A stretch of 64,000 nt of DNA from Ophiura sarsii (taxonomy: Eukaryota; Echinodermata; Ophiuroidea; Amphilepidida; Ophiuridae). Positions 34,701 to 47,499 of this stretch are shown one piece after another. Under the pieces are notes generated by a model. That model ran no database searches. It was given only the letters and a program-made list of their open reading frames with translations, and was not told the origin of the DNA. The stretch's first letter is position 1. Each line of letters opens with the position of its first letter. The stretch covers positions 58,559,817-58,623,816 of the forward strand of contig CM069459.1 of NCBI GenBank assembly GCA_035610835.1, in the 5' to 3' direction. The position numbers and the translations under genes are program-made.

Positions 34701-37700
34701 CTCGTATCTGCGCATAGAGCAGCTAGCAAGATAGCATTACTCAGGAAAAGTCAAAAATCAACACAGATGTGTTTTTACATCACTTTTAAATTTTTTCAAA
34801 AAAATCAAATCGTTGCTCGTATCTGCGCATAGAGCAGCTAGCAAGATAGCATTACTCAGGAAAAGTCGGAAATCAACACGGATGTGTTTTTACATCACTT
34901 TTAAATTTTTCATCGAAATCTAATTTTTGCTCGTATCGGGCGCATAGAGCAGCTAGCAAGGTAGCATTACTCAGGAAAAGTCGGAAATCAACACGGATGT
35001 GTTTTTACATCACTTTTAAATTTTTTCAAAAAAATCAAATCGTTGCTCGTATCTGCGCATAGAGCAGCTAGCAAGATAGCATTACTCAGGAAAAGTCAAA
35101 AATCAACACAGATGTGTTTTTACATCACTTTTAAATTTTTTCAAAAAAATCCAATTGTTGCTCGTATGGGCGCATAGAGCAGCTAGCAAGGTAGCATTAC
35201 TCAGGAAAAGTCAAAAATCAACACAGATGTGTTTTTACATCACTTTCAAATTTTTTATCGAAATCTAATTTTTGCTCGTATCGGGCGCATAGAGCAGCTA
35301 GCAAGGTAGCATTACTCAGGAAAAGTCGGAAATCAACACGGATGTGTTTTTACATCACTTTTAAATTTTTCATCGAAATCTAATTTTTGCTCGTATCGGG
35401 CGCATAGAGCAGCTAGCAAGGTAGCATTACTCAGGAAAAGTCAAAAATCAACACAGATGTGTTTTTACATCACTTTCAAAAAAATTCAAAAAATCCAATT
35501 GTTGCTCGTATCGGCGCATAGAGCAGCTAGCAAGGTAGCATTACTCAGGAAAAGTCAAAAATCAACACAGATGTGTTTTTACATCACTTTTAAATTTTTT
35601 CAAAAAAATCAAATCGTTGCTCGTATCTGCGCATAGAGCAGCTAGCAAGATAGCATTACTCAGGAAAAGTCAAAAATCAACACAGATGTGTTTTTACATC
35701 ACTTTCAAATTTTTTCAAAAAAATCCAATTGTTGCTCGTATGGGCGCATAGAGCAGCTAGCAAGGTAGCATTACTCAGGAAAAGTCAAAAATCAACACAG
35801 ATGTGTTTTTACATCACTTTCAAAAAATTTCAAAAAATCCAATTGTTGCTCGTATCGGCGCATAGAGCAGCTAGCAAGGTAGCATTACTCAGGAAAAGTC
35901 AAAAATCAACACAGATGTGTTTTTACATCACTTTCAAAAAAATTCAAAAAATCCAATTGTTGCTCGTATCGGCGCATAGAGCAGCTAGCAAGGTAGCATT
36001 ACTTAGGAAAAGTCGGAAATCAACACAGATGTGTTTTTACATCACTTTTAAATTTTTTCATAAAAATCAAATCGTTGCTCGTATCTGCGGATAGAGCAGC
36101 TAGCAAGATAGCATTACTCAGGAAAAGTCGGAAATCAACACAGATGTGTTTTTACATCACTTTTAAATTTTTTCAAAAAAATTAAATCGTTGCTCGTATC
36201 TGCGCATAGAGCAGCTAGCAAGATAGCATTACTCAGGAAAAGTCAAAAATCAACACAGATGTGTTTTTACATCACTTTTAAATTTTTTCAAAAAAATCAA
36301 ATCGTTGCTCGTATCTGCGCATAGAGCAGCTAGCAAGATAGCATTACTCAGGAAAAGTCGGAAATCAACACGGATGTGTTTTTACATCACTTTTAAATTT
36401 TTCATCGAAATCTAATTTTTGCTCGTATCGGGCGCATAGAGCAGCTAGCAAGGTAGCATTACTCAGGAAAAGTCGGAAATCAACACGGATGTGTTTTTAC
36501 ATCACTTTTAAATTTTTTCAAAAAAATCAAATCGTTGCTCGTATCTGCGCATAGAGCAGCTAGCAAGATAGCATTACTCAGGAAAAGTCAAAAATCAACA
36601 CAGATGTGTTTTTACATCACTTTTAAATTTTTTCAAAAAAATCCAATTGTTGCTCGTATGGGCGCATAGAGCAGCTAGCAAGGTAGCATTACTCAGGAAA
36701 AGTCAAAAATCAACACAGATGTGTTTTTACATCACTTTCAAATTTTTTATCGAAATCTAATTTTTGCTCGTATCGGGCGCATAGAGCAGCTAGCAAGGTA
36801 GCATTACTCAGGAAAAGTCGGAAATCAACACGGATGTGTTTTTACATCACTTTCAAAAAATTTCAAAAAATCCAATTGTTGCTCGTATCGGCGCATAGAG
36901 CAGCTAGCAAGGTAGCATTACTTAGGAAAAGTCGGAAATCAACACAGATGTGTTTTTACATCACTTTTAAATTTTTTCATAAAAATCAAATCGTTGCTCG
37001 TATCTGCGGATAGAGCAGCTAGCAAGATAGCATTACTCAGGAAAAGTCGGAAATCAACACAGATGTGTTTTTACATCACTTTTAAATTTTTTCAAAAAAA
37101 TCAAATCGTTGCTCGTATCTGCGCATAGAGCAGCTAGCAAGATAGCATTACTCAGGAAAAGTCAAAAATCAACACAGATGTGTTTTTACATCACTTTTAA
37201 ATTTTTTCAACAAAATCAAATCGTTGCTCGTATCTGCGCATAGAGCAGCTAGCAAGATAGCATTACTCAGGAAAAGTCGGAAATCAACACGGATGTGTTT
37301 TTACATCACTTTTAAATTTTTCATCGAAATCTAATTTTTGCTCGTATCGGGCGCATAGAGCAGCTAGCAAGGTAGCATTACTCAGGAAAAGTCGGAAATC
37401 AACACGGATGTGTTTTTACATCACTTTTAAATTTTTTCAAAAAAATCAAATCGTTGCTCGTATCTGCGCATAGAGCAGCTAGCAAGATAGCATTACTCAG
37501 GAAAAGTCAAAAATCAACACAGATGTGTTTTTACATCACTTTTAAATTTTTTCAAAAAAATCCAATTGTTGCTCGTATGGGCGCATAGAGCAGCTAGCAA
37601 GGTAGCATTACTCAGGAAAAGTCAAAAATCAACACAGATGTGTTTTTACATCACTTTCAAATTTTTTATCGAAATCTAATTTTTGCTCGTATCGGGCGCA

Positions 37701-38471
37701 TAGAGCAGCTAGCAAGGTAGCATTACTCAGGAAAAGTCAAAAATCAACACAGATGTGTTTTTACATCACTTTCAAAAAAATTCAAAAAATCCAATTGTTG
37801 CTCGTATCGGCGCATAGAGCAGCTAGCAAGGTAGCATTACTCAGGAAAAGTCAAAAATCAACACAGATGTGTTTTTACATCACTTTCAAAAAATTTCAAA
37901 AAATCCAATTGTTGCTCGTATCGGCGCATAGAGCAGCTAGCAAGGTAGCATTACTTAGGAAAAGTCGGAAATCAACACAGATGTGTTTTTACATCACTTT
38001 TAAATTTTTTCATAAAAATCAAATCGTTGCTCGTATCTGCGGATAGAGCAGCTAGCAAGATAGCATTACTCAGGAAAAGTCGGAAATCAACACAGATGTG
38101 TTTTTACATCACTTTTAAATTTTTTCAAAAAAATTAAATCGTTGCTCGTATCTGCGCATAGAGCAGCTAGCAAGATAGCATTACTCAGGAAAAGTCAAAA
38201 ATCAACACAGATGTGTTTTTACATCACTTTCAAAAAATTTCAAAAAATCCAATTGTTGCTCGTATCGGCGCATAGAGCAGCTAGCAAGGTAGCATTACGT
38301 AGGAAAAGTCGGAAATCAACACAGATGTGTTTTTACATCACTTTTAAATTTTTTCATAAAAATCAAATCGTTGCTCGTATCTGCGGATAGAGCAGCTAGC
38401 AAGATAGCATTACTCAGGAAAAGTCGGAAATCAACACAGATGTGTTTTTACATCACTTTTAAATTTTTTCA
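28730..38471 (+). repeat. 9742-bp segmental tandem duplication, copy 2
   Basis: Near-identical to 18988-28729 with no visible indel. Within it the L-type blocks fall at 29203-29830 and 30864-32590, and the mosaic domain at 32591-38471. The junction at 28730-28736 joins the TTTTTTCAAAAAAAT linker of a T-type pattern to the AATCCAATTG end of another, a head-to-tail exchange point. Confidence 0.93.
30864..32590 (+). repeat. Eleven 157-bp monomers, duplicate block
   Basis: Copy of 21122-22848 at +9742. Rare variants are conserved, including GCAAAGTAGC near 30892, CTTTTCAATTTTTC near 31893 and GTGCTTTAACATC near 32233, confirming recent descent. Confidence 0.92.
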
Positions 38472-39520
38472 AAAAAATTAAATCGTTGCTCGTATCTGCG
38501 CATAGAGCAGCTAGCAAGATAGCATTACTCAGGAAAAGTCAAAAATCAACACAGATGTGTTTTTACATCACTTTTAAATTTTTTCAAAAAAATCAAATCG
38601 TTGCTCGTATCTGCGCATAGAGCAGCTAGCAAGATAGCATTACTCAGGAAAAGTCGGAAATCAACACGGATGTGTTTTTACATCACTTTTAAATTTTTCA
38701 TCGAAATCTAATTTTTGCTCGTATCGGGCGCATAGAGCAGCTAGCAAGGTAGCATTACTCAGGAAAAGTCGGAAATCAACACGGATGTGTTTTTACATCA
38801 CTTTTAAATTTTTCATCGAAATCTAATTTTTGCTCGTATCGGGCGCATAGAGCAGCTAGCAAGGTAGCATTACTCAGGAAAAGTCAAAAATCAACACAGA
38901 TGTGTTTTTACATCACTTTCAAAAAAATTCAAAAAATCCAATTGTTGCTCGTATCGGCGCATAGAGCAGCTAGCAAGGTAGCATTACTCAGGAAAAGTCA
39001 AAAATCAACACAGATGTGTTTTTACATCACTTTTAAATTTTTTCAAAAAAATCAAATCGTTGCTCGTATCTGCGCATAGAGCAGCTAGCAAGATAGCATT
39101 ACTCAGGAAAAGTCAAAAATCAACACAGATGTGTTTTTACATCACTTTTAAATTTTTTCAAAAAAATCAAATCGTTGCTCGTATCTGCGCATAGAGCAGC
39201 TAGCAAGATAGCATTACTCAGGAAAAGTCAAAAATCAACACAGATGTGTTTTTACATCACTTTTAAATTTTTTCAAAAAAATCCAATTGTTGCTCGTATG
39301 GGCGCATAGAGCAGCTAGCAAGGTAGCATTACTCAGGAAAAGTCAAAAATCAACACAGATGTGTTTTTACATCACTTTCAAATTTTTTATCGAAATCTAA
39401 TTTTTGCTCGTATCGGGCGCATAGAGCAGCTAGCAAGGTAGCATTACTCAGGAAAAGTCGGAAATCTACACGGATGTGTTTTTACATCACTTTTAAATTT
39501 TTCATCGAAATCTAATTTTT
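38472..39520 (+). repeat. Short/L mosaic after the 9742-bp pair
   Basis: T-, C- and L-type 115-bp monomers in + orientation, with a rare GGAAATCTACACGG variant at 39462 that reappears at 44308. No gene. Confidence 0.84.
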
Positions 39521-40463
39521 GCTCGTATCGGGCGCATAGAGCAGCTAGCAAGGTAGCATTACTCAGGAAAAGTCGGAAATCAACACGGATGTGTTTTTAC
39601 ATCACTTTTAAATTTTTTCAAAAAAATCGAATTGTGCTTTTACATCACTTTGAAATTTTTCATAGAAATCCAATTTTTGATCGTATCGGGCGCATAGAGC
39701 AGCTAGCAAGGTAGCATTACTCAGCAAAAGTCGGAAATCAACACAGATGTGTTTTTACATCACTTTTAAATTTTTCATAAAAATCGAATTGTGTTTTTAC
39801 ATCACTTTTAAATTTTTCATCGAAATCTAATTTTTGCTCGTATCGGGCGCATAGAGCAGCTAGCAAGGTAGCATTACTCAGGAAAAGTCGGAAATCAACA
39901 CGGATGTGTTTTTACATCACTTTTAAATTTTTCATAAAAATCGAATTGTGTTTTTACATCACTTTGAAATTTTTCATCGAAATCTAATTTTTGCTCGTAT
40001 CGGGCGCATAGAGCAGCTAGCAAGGTAGCATAACTCAGGAAAAGTCGGAAATCAACACGGATGTGTTTTTACATCACTTTTAAATTTTTCATAAAAATCG
40101 AATTGTGTTTTTACATCACTTTGAAATTTTTCATCGAAATCTAATTTTTGCTCGTATCGGGCGCATAGAGCAGCTAGCAAGGTAGCATAACTCAGGAAAA
40201 GTCGGAAATCAACACGGATGTGTTTTTACATCACTTTTAAATTTTTCATAAAAATCGAATTGTGTTTTTACATCACTTTGAAATTTTTCATCGAAATCTA
40301 ATTTTTGCTCGTATCGGGCGCATAGAGCAGCTAGCAAGGTAGCATTACTTAGGAAAAGTCGGAAATCAACACAGATGTGTTTTTACATCACTTTTAAATT
40401 TTTCATAAAAATCGAATTGTGCTTTTACATCACTTTGAAATTTTTCATAGAAATCCAATTTTT
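39521..40463 (+). repeat. Six long L-type monomers
   Basis: Unit starts at 39521, 39679, 39836, 39993, 40150, 40307 and 40464 give 158 then five times 157 bp. The first is one base longer because its first linker copy is TTTTTTCAAAAAAATCG. Two units carry GCATAACTC instead of GCATTACTC. Confidence 0.92.
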
Positions 40464-43400
40464 GATCGTATCGGGCGCATAGAGCAGCTAGCAAGGTAGC
40501 ATTACTCAGGAAAAGTCAAAAATCAACACAGATGTGTTTTTACATCACTTTTAAATTTTTTCAAAAAAATCAAATCGTTGCTCGTATCTGCGCATAGAGC
40601 AGCTAGCAAGATAGCATTACTCAGGAAAAGTCAAAAATCAACACAGATGTGTTTTTACATCACTTTCAAATTTTTTCAAAAAAATCCAATTGTTGCTCGT
40701 ATGGGCGCATAGAGCAGCTAGCAAGGTAGCATTACTCAGGAAAAGTCAAAAATCAACACAGATGTGTTTTTACATCACTTTCAAAAAATTTCAAAAAATC
40801 CAATTGTTGCTCGTATCGGCGCATAGAGCAGCTAGCAAGGTAGCATTACTCAGGAAAAGTCAAAAATCAACACAGATGTGTTTTTACATCACTTTCAAAA
40901 AATTTCAAAAAATCCAATTGTTGCTCGTATCGGCGCATAGAGCAGCTAGCAAGGTAGCATTACTTAGGAAAAGTCGGAAATCAACACAGATGTGTTTTTA
41001 CATCACTTTTAAATTTTTTCATAAAAATCAAATCGTTGCTCGTATCTGCGGATAGAGCAGCTAGCAAGATAGCATTACTCAGGAAAAGTCGGAAATCAAC
41101 ACAGATGTGTTTTTACATCACTTTTAAATTTTTTCAAAAAAATTAAATCGTTGCTCGTATCTGCGCATAGAGCAGCTAGCAAGATAGCATTACTCAGGAA
41201 AAGTCAAAAATCAACACAGATGTGTTTTTACATCACTTTTAAATTTTTTCAAAAAAATCAAATCGTTGCTCGTATCTGCGCATAGAGCAGCTAGCAAGAT
41301 AGCATTACTCAGGAAAAGTCGGAAATCAACACGGATGTGTTTTTACATCACTTTTAAATTTTTCATCGAAATCTAATTTTTGCTCGTATCGGGCGCATAG
41401 AGCAGCTAGCAAGGTAGCATTACTCAGGAAAAGTCGGAAATCAACACGGATGTGTTTTTACATCACTTTTAAATTTTTTCAAAAAAATCAAATCGTTGCT
41501 CGTATCTGCGCATAGAGCAGCTAGCAAGATAGCATTACTCAGGAAAAGTCAAAAATCAACACAGATGTGTTTTTACATCACTTTTAAATTTTTTCAAAAA
41601 AATCCAATTGTTGCTCGTATGGGCGCATAGAGCAGCTAGCAAGGTAGCATTACTCAGGAAAAGTCAAAAATCAACACAGATGTGTTTTTACATCACTTTC
41701 AAATTTTTTATCGAAATCTAATTTTTGCTCGTATCGGGCGCATAGAGCAGCTAGCAAGGTAGCATTACTCAGGAAAAGTCGGAAATCAACACGGATGTGT
41801 TTTTACATCACTTTCAAAAAATTTCAAAAAATCCAATTGTTGCTCGTATCGGCGCATAGAGCAGCTAGCAAGGTAGCATTACTTAGGAAAAGTCGGAAAT
41901 CAACACAGATGTGTTTTTACATCACTTTTAAATTTTTTCATAAAAATCAAATCGTTGCTCGTATCTGCGGATAGAGCAGCTAGCAAGATAGCATTACTCA
42001 GGAAAAGTCGGAAATCAACACAGATGTGTTTTTACATCACTTTTAAATTTTTTCAAAAAAATCAAATCGTTGCTCGTATCTGCGCATAGAGCAGCTAGCA
42101 AGATAGCATTACTCAGGAAAAGTCAAAAATCAACACAGATGTGTTTTTACATCACTTTTAAATTTTTTCAACAAAATCAAATCGTTGCTCGTATCTGCGC
42201 ATAGAGCAGCTAGCAAGATAGCATTACTCAGGAAAAGTCGGAAATCAACACGGATGTGTTTTTACATCACTTTTAAATTTTTCATCGAAATCTAATTTTT
42301 GCTCGTATCGGGCGCATAGAGCAGCTAGCAAGGTAGCATTACTCAGGAAAAGTCGGAAATCAACACGGATGTGTTTTTACATCACTTTTAAATTTTTTCA
42401 AAAAAATCAAATCGTTGCTCGTATCTGCGCATAGAGCAGCTAGCAAGATAGCATTACTCAGGAAAAGTCAAAAATCAACACAGATGTGTTTTTACATCAC
42501 TTTTAAATTTTTTCAAAAAAATCCAATTGTTGCTCGTATGGGCGCATAGAGCAGCTAGCAAGGTAGCATTACTCAGGAAAAGTCAAAAATCAACACAGAT
42601 GTGTTTTTACATCACTTTCAAATTTTTTATCGAAATCTAATTTTTGCTCGTATCGGGCGCATAGAGCAGCTAGCAAGGTAGCATTACTCAGGAAAAGTCA
42701 AAAATCAACACAGATGTGTTTTTACATCACTTTCAAAAAAATTCAAAAAATCCAATTGTTGCTCGTATCGGCGCATAGAGCAGCTAGCAAGGTAGCATTA
42801 CTCAGGAAAAGTCAAAAATCAACACAGATGTGTTTTTACATCACTTTCAAAAAATTTCAAAAAATCCAATTGTTGCTCGTATCGGCGCATAGAGCAGCTA
42901 GCAAGGTAGCATTACTTAGGAAAAGTCGGAAATCAACACAGATGTGTTTTTACATCACTTTTAAATTTTTTCATAAAAATCAAATCGTTGCTCGTATCTG
43001 CGGATAGAGCAGCTAGCAAGATAGCATTACTCAGGAAAAGTCGGAAATCAACACAGATGTGTTTTTACATCACTTTTAAATTTTTTCAAAAAAATTAAAT
43101 CGTTGCTCGTATCTGCGCATAGAGCAGCTAGCAAGATAGCATTACTCAGGAAAAGTCAAAAATCAACACAGATGTGTTTTTACATCACTTTCAAAAAATT
43201 TCAAAAAATCCAATTGTTGCTCGTATCGGCGCATAGAGCAGCTAGCAAGGTAGCATTACTTAGGAAAAGTCGGAAATCAACACAGATGTGTTTTTACATC
43301 ACTTTTAAATTTTTTCATAAAAATCAAATCGTTGCTCGTATCTGCGGATAGAGCAGCTAGCAAGATAGCATTACTCAGGAAAAGTCGGAAATCAACACAG

Positions 43401-44366
43401 ATGTGTTTTTACATCACTTTTAAATTTTTTCAAAAAAATTAAATCGTTGCTCGTATCTGCGCATAGAGCAGCTAGCAAGATAGCATTACTCAGGAAAAGT
43501 CAAAAATCAACACAGATGTGTTTTTACATCACTTTTAAATTTTTTCAAAAAAATCAAATCGTTGCTCGTATCTGCGCATAGAGCAGCTAGCAAGATAGCA
43601 TTACTCAGGAAAAGTCGGAAATCAACACGGATGTGTTTTTACATCACTTTTAAATTTTTCATCGAAATCTAATTTTTGCTCGTATCGGGCGCATAGAGCA
43701 GCTAGCAAGGTAGCATTACTCAGGAAAAGTCGGAAATCAACACGGATGTGTTTTTACATCACTTTCAAAAAAATTCAAAAAATCCAATTGTTGCTCGTAT
43801 CGGCGCATAGAGCAGCTAGCAAGGTAGCATTACTCAGGAAAAGTCAAAAATCAACACAGATGTGTTTTTACATCACTTTTAAATTTTTTCAAAAAAATCA
43901 AATCGTTGCTCGTATCTGCGCATAGAGCAGCTAGCAAGATAGCATTACTCAGGAAAAGTCAAAAATCAACACAGATGTGTTTTTACATCACTTTTAAATT
44001 TTTTCAAAAAAATCAAATCGTTGCTCGTATCTGCGCATAGAGCAGCTAGCAAGATAGCATTACTCAGGAAAAGTCAAAAATCAACACAGATGTGTTTTTA
44101 CATCACTTTTAAATTTTTTCAAAAAAATCCAATTGTTGCTCGTATGGGCGCATAGAGCAGCTAGCAAGGTAGCATTACTCAGGAAAAGTCAAAAATCAAC
44201 ACAGATGTGTTTTTACATCACTTTCAAATTTTTTATCGAAATCTAATTTTTGCTCGTATCGGGCGCATAGAGCAGCTAGCAAGGTAGCATTACTCAGGAA
44301 AAGTCGGAAATCTACACGGATGTGTTTTTACATCACTTTTAAATTTTTCATCGAAATCTAATTTTT
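40464..44366 (+). repeat. Mosaic short/L domain in copy 2
   Basis: Short monomers with interspersed L-type 115-bp units; frames of 82-121 codons at 40690-41055, 42714-43007 and 43103-43351 arise where 114-bp units occur. No gene, promoter or RNA is supported. Confidence 0.84.
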
Positions 44367-45323
44367 GCTCGTATCGGGCGCATAGAGCAGCTAGCAAGGT
44401 AGCATTACTCAGGAAAAGTCGGAAATCAACACGGATGTGTTTTTACATCACTTTTAAATTTTTTCAAAAAAATCGAATTGTGCTTTTACATCACTTTGAA
44501 ATTTTTCATAGAAATCCAATTTTTGATCGTATCGGGCGCATAGAGCAGCTAGCAAGGTAGCATTACTCAGCAAAAGTCGGAAATCAACACAGATGTGTTT
44601 TTACATCACTTTTAAATTTTTCATAAAAATCGAATTGTGTTTTTACATCACTTTTAAATTTTTCATCGAAATCTAATTTTTGCTCGTATCGGGCGCATAG
44701 AGCAGCTAGCAAGGTAGCATTACTCAGGAAAAGTCGGAAATCAACACGGATGTGTTTTTACATCACTTTTAAATTTTTCATAAAAATCGAATTGTGTTTT
44801 TACATCACTTTGAAATTTTTCATCGAAATCTAATTTTTGCTCGTATCGGGCGCATAGAGCAGCTAGCAAGGTAGCATAACTCAGGAAAAGTCGGAAATCA
44901 ACACGGATGTGTTTTTACATCACTTTTAAATTTTTCATAAAAATCGAATTGTGTTTTTACATCACTTTGAAATTTTTCATCGAAATCTAATTTTTGCTCG
45001 TATCGGGCGCATAGAGCAGCTAGCAAGGTAGCATAACTCAGGAAAAGTCGGAAATCAACACGGATGTGTTTTTACATCACTTTTAAATTTTTCATAAAAA
45101 TCGAATTGTGTTTTTACATCACTTTGAAATTTTTCATCGAAATCTAATTTTTGCTCGTATCGGGCGCATAGAGCAGCTAGCAAGGTAGCATTACTTAGGA
45201 AAAGTCGGAAATCAACACAGATGTGTTTTTACATCACTTTTAAATTTTTCATAAAAATCGAATTGTGCTTTTACATCACTTTGAAATTTTTCATAGAAAT
45301 CCAATTTTTGATCGTATCGGGCG
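40478..45323 (+). repeat. 4961-bp duplication, copy 2 (4846 bp)
   Basis: The offset from copy 1 is 4961 bp up to about 43760 and 4846 bp after it, so one 115-bp L-type monomer was lost near 43760. Other differences: GCATTACTTAGG at 43252 against GCATTACGTAGG at 38291, and a C-type linker variant near 40900. It is more diverged than the 9742-bp pair. Confidence 0.87.
44367..45309 (+). repeat. Six long L-type monomers, duplicate
   Basis: Copy of 39521-40463 at +4846 with the same 158 + 5 x 157 pattern and the same GCATAACTC variants. Confidence 0.91.
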
Positions 45324-45661
45324 CATAGAGCAGCTAGCAAGGTAGCATTACTCAGGAAAAGTCAAAAATCAACACAGATGTGTTTTTACATCACTTTCAA
45401 ATTTTTTCAAAAAAATCAAATCGTTGCTCGTATCTGCGCATAGAGCAGCTAGCAAGATAGCATTATTCAGGAAAAGTCAAAAATCAACACAGATATGTTT
45501 TTACATCACTTTCAAATTTTTTCAAAAAAATCAAATCGTTGCTCGTATCTGCGCATAGAGCAGCTAGCAAGATAGCATTATTCAGGAAAAGTCAAAAATC
45601 AACACAGATGTGTTTTTACATCACTTTCAAATTTTTTCAAAAAAATCCAATTGTTGCTCGT

Positions 45662-46580
45662 ATGGGCGCATAGAGCAGCTAGCAAGGTAGCATTACTCAG
45701 GAAAAGTCAAAAATCAACACATATGTGTTTTTACATCACTTTTAAAAAATTTCAAACAAATCAAATCGTTGCTCGTATCTGCGCATAGAGCAGCTAGCAA
45801 GGTAGCATTACTCAGGAAAAGTCAAAAATCAACACAGATGTGTTTTTACATCACTTTTAAAAAATTTCAAACAAATCAAATCGTTGCTCGTATCTGCGCA
45901 TAGAGCAGCTAGCAAGATAGCATTACTCAGGAAAAGTCAAAAATCAACACAGATGTGTTTTTACATCACTTTCAAATTTTTTCAAAAAAATCCAATTGTT
46001 GCTCGTATGGGCGCATAGAGCAGCTAGCAAGGTAGCATTACTCAGGAAAAGTCAAAAATCAACACAGATATGTTTTTACATCACTTTCAAATTTTTTCAA
46101 AAAAATCCAATTGTTGCTCTTATCGGCGCATAGAGCAGCTAGCAAGGTAGCATTACTCAGGAAAAGTCAAAAATCAACACAGATGTGTTTTTACATCACT
46201 TTTAAAAAATTTCAAACAAATCAAATCGTTGCTCGTATCTGCGCATAGAGCAGCTAGCAAGATAGCATTACTCAGGAAAAGTCAAAAATCAACACAGATG
46301 TGTTTTTACATCACTTTCAAATTTTTTCAAAAAAATCCAATTGTTGCTCGTATGGGCGCATAGAGCAGCTAGCAAGGTAGCATTACTCAGGAAAAGTCAA
46401 AAATCAACACAGATGTGTTTTTACATCACTTTCAAAAAAATTCAAAAAATCCAATTGTTGCTCGTATCGGCGCATAGAGCAGCTAGCAAGGTAGCATTAC
46501 TCAGGAAAAGTCAAAAATCAACACAGATGTGTTTTTACATCACTTTTAAATTTTTTCAAAAAAATCAAATCGTTGCTCGT
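45662..46580 (+). repeat. 919-bp HOR, copy 4
   Basis: First of two head-to-tail HORs; palindrome at 45716. The right boundary ATGGGCGC at 46581 begins the next HOR, so the 919-bp unit is directly observed as a tandem period. Confidence 0.9.
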
Positions 46581-47499
46581 ATGGGCGCATAGAGCAGCTA
46601 GCAAGGTAGCATTACTCAGGAAAAGTCAAAAATCAACACATATGTGTTTTTACATCACTTTTAAAAAATTTCAAACAAATCAAATCGTTGCTCGTATCTG
46701 CGCATAGAGCAGCTAGCAAGGTAGCATTACTCAGGAAAAGTCAAAAATCAACACAGATGTGTTTTTACATCACTTTTAAAAAATTTCAAACAAATCAAAT
46801 CGTTGCTCGTATCTGCGCATAGAGCAGCTAGCAAGATAGCATTACTCAGGAAAAGTCAAAAATCAACACAGATGTGTTTTTACATCACTTTCAAATTTTT
46901 TCAAAAAAATCCAATTGTTGCTCGTATGGGCGCATAGAGCAGCTAGCAAGGTAGCATTACTCAGGAAAAGTCAAAAATCAACACAGATATGTTTTTACAT
47001 CACTTTCAAATTTTTTCAAAAAAATCCAATTGTTGCTCTTATCGGCGCATAGAGCAGCTAGCAAGGTAGCATTACTCAGGAAAAGTCAAAAATCAACACA
47101 GATGTGTTTTTACATCACTTTTAAAAAATTTCAAACAAATCAAATCGTTGCTCGTATCTGCGCATAGAGCAGCTAGCAAGATAGCATTACTCAGGAAAAG
47201 TCAAAAATCAACACAGATGTGTTTTTACATCACTTTCAAATTTTTTCAAAAAAATCCAATTGTTGCTCGTATGGGCGCATAGAGCAGCTAGCAAGGTAGC
47301 ATTACTCAGGAAAAGTCAAAAATCAACACAGATGTGTTTTTACATCACTTTCAAAAAAATTCAAAAAATCCAATTGTTGCTCGTATCGGCGCATAGAGCA
47401 GCTAGCAAGGTAGCATTACTCAGGAAAAGTCAAAAATCAACACAGATGTGTTTTTACATCACTTTTAAATTTTTTCAAAAAAATCAAATCGTTGCTCGT
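46581..47499 (+). repeat. 919-bp HOR, copy 5
   Basis: Second tandem HOR, palindrome at 46635; followed at 47500 by a G-type monomer lacking the palindrome, where the pattern switches to the 689-bp form. Confidence 0.9.

Larger units (their letters stand above)
35517..40477 (+). repeat. 4961-bp tandem duplication, copy 1
   Basis: Matches 40478-45323 head to tail. It straddles the right edge (38471) of the 9742-bp duplication, so the two duplications overlap. It includes short mosaic monomers, then L-type units and six long monomers (39521-40463). Confidence 0.87.

Noticed and set aside
18988..38471. Treating the 9742-bp pair as definite assembly error
   Set aside because: Near-identity alone cannot decide; at least one base differs between copies and the junction is a plausible exchange point, so it is kept as a real duplication with the read check stated.
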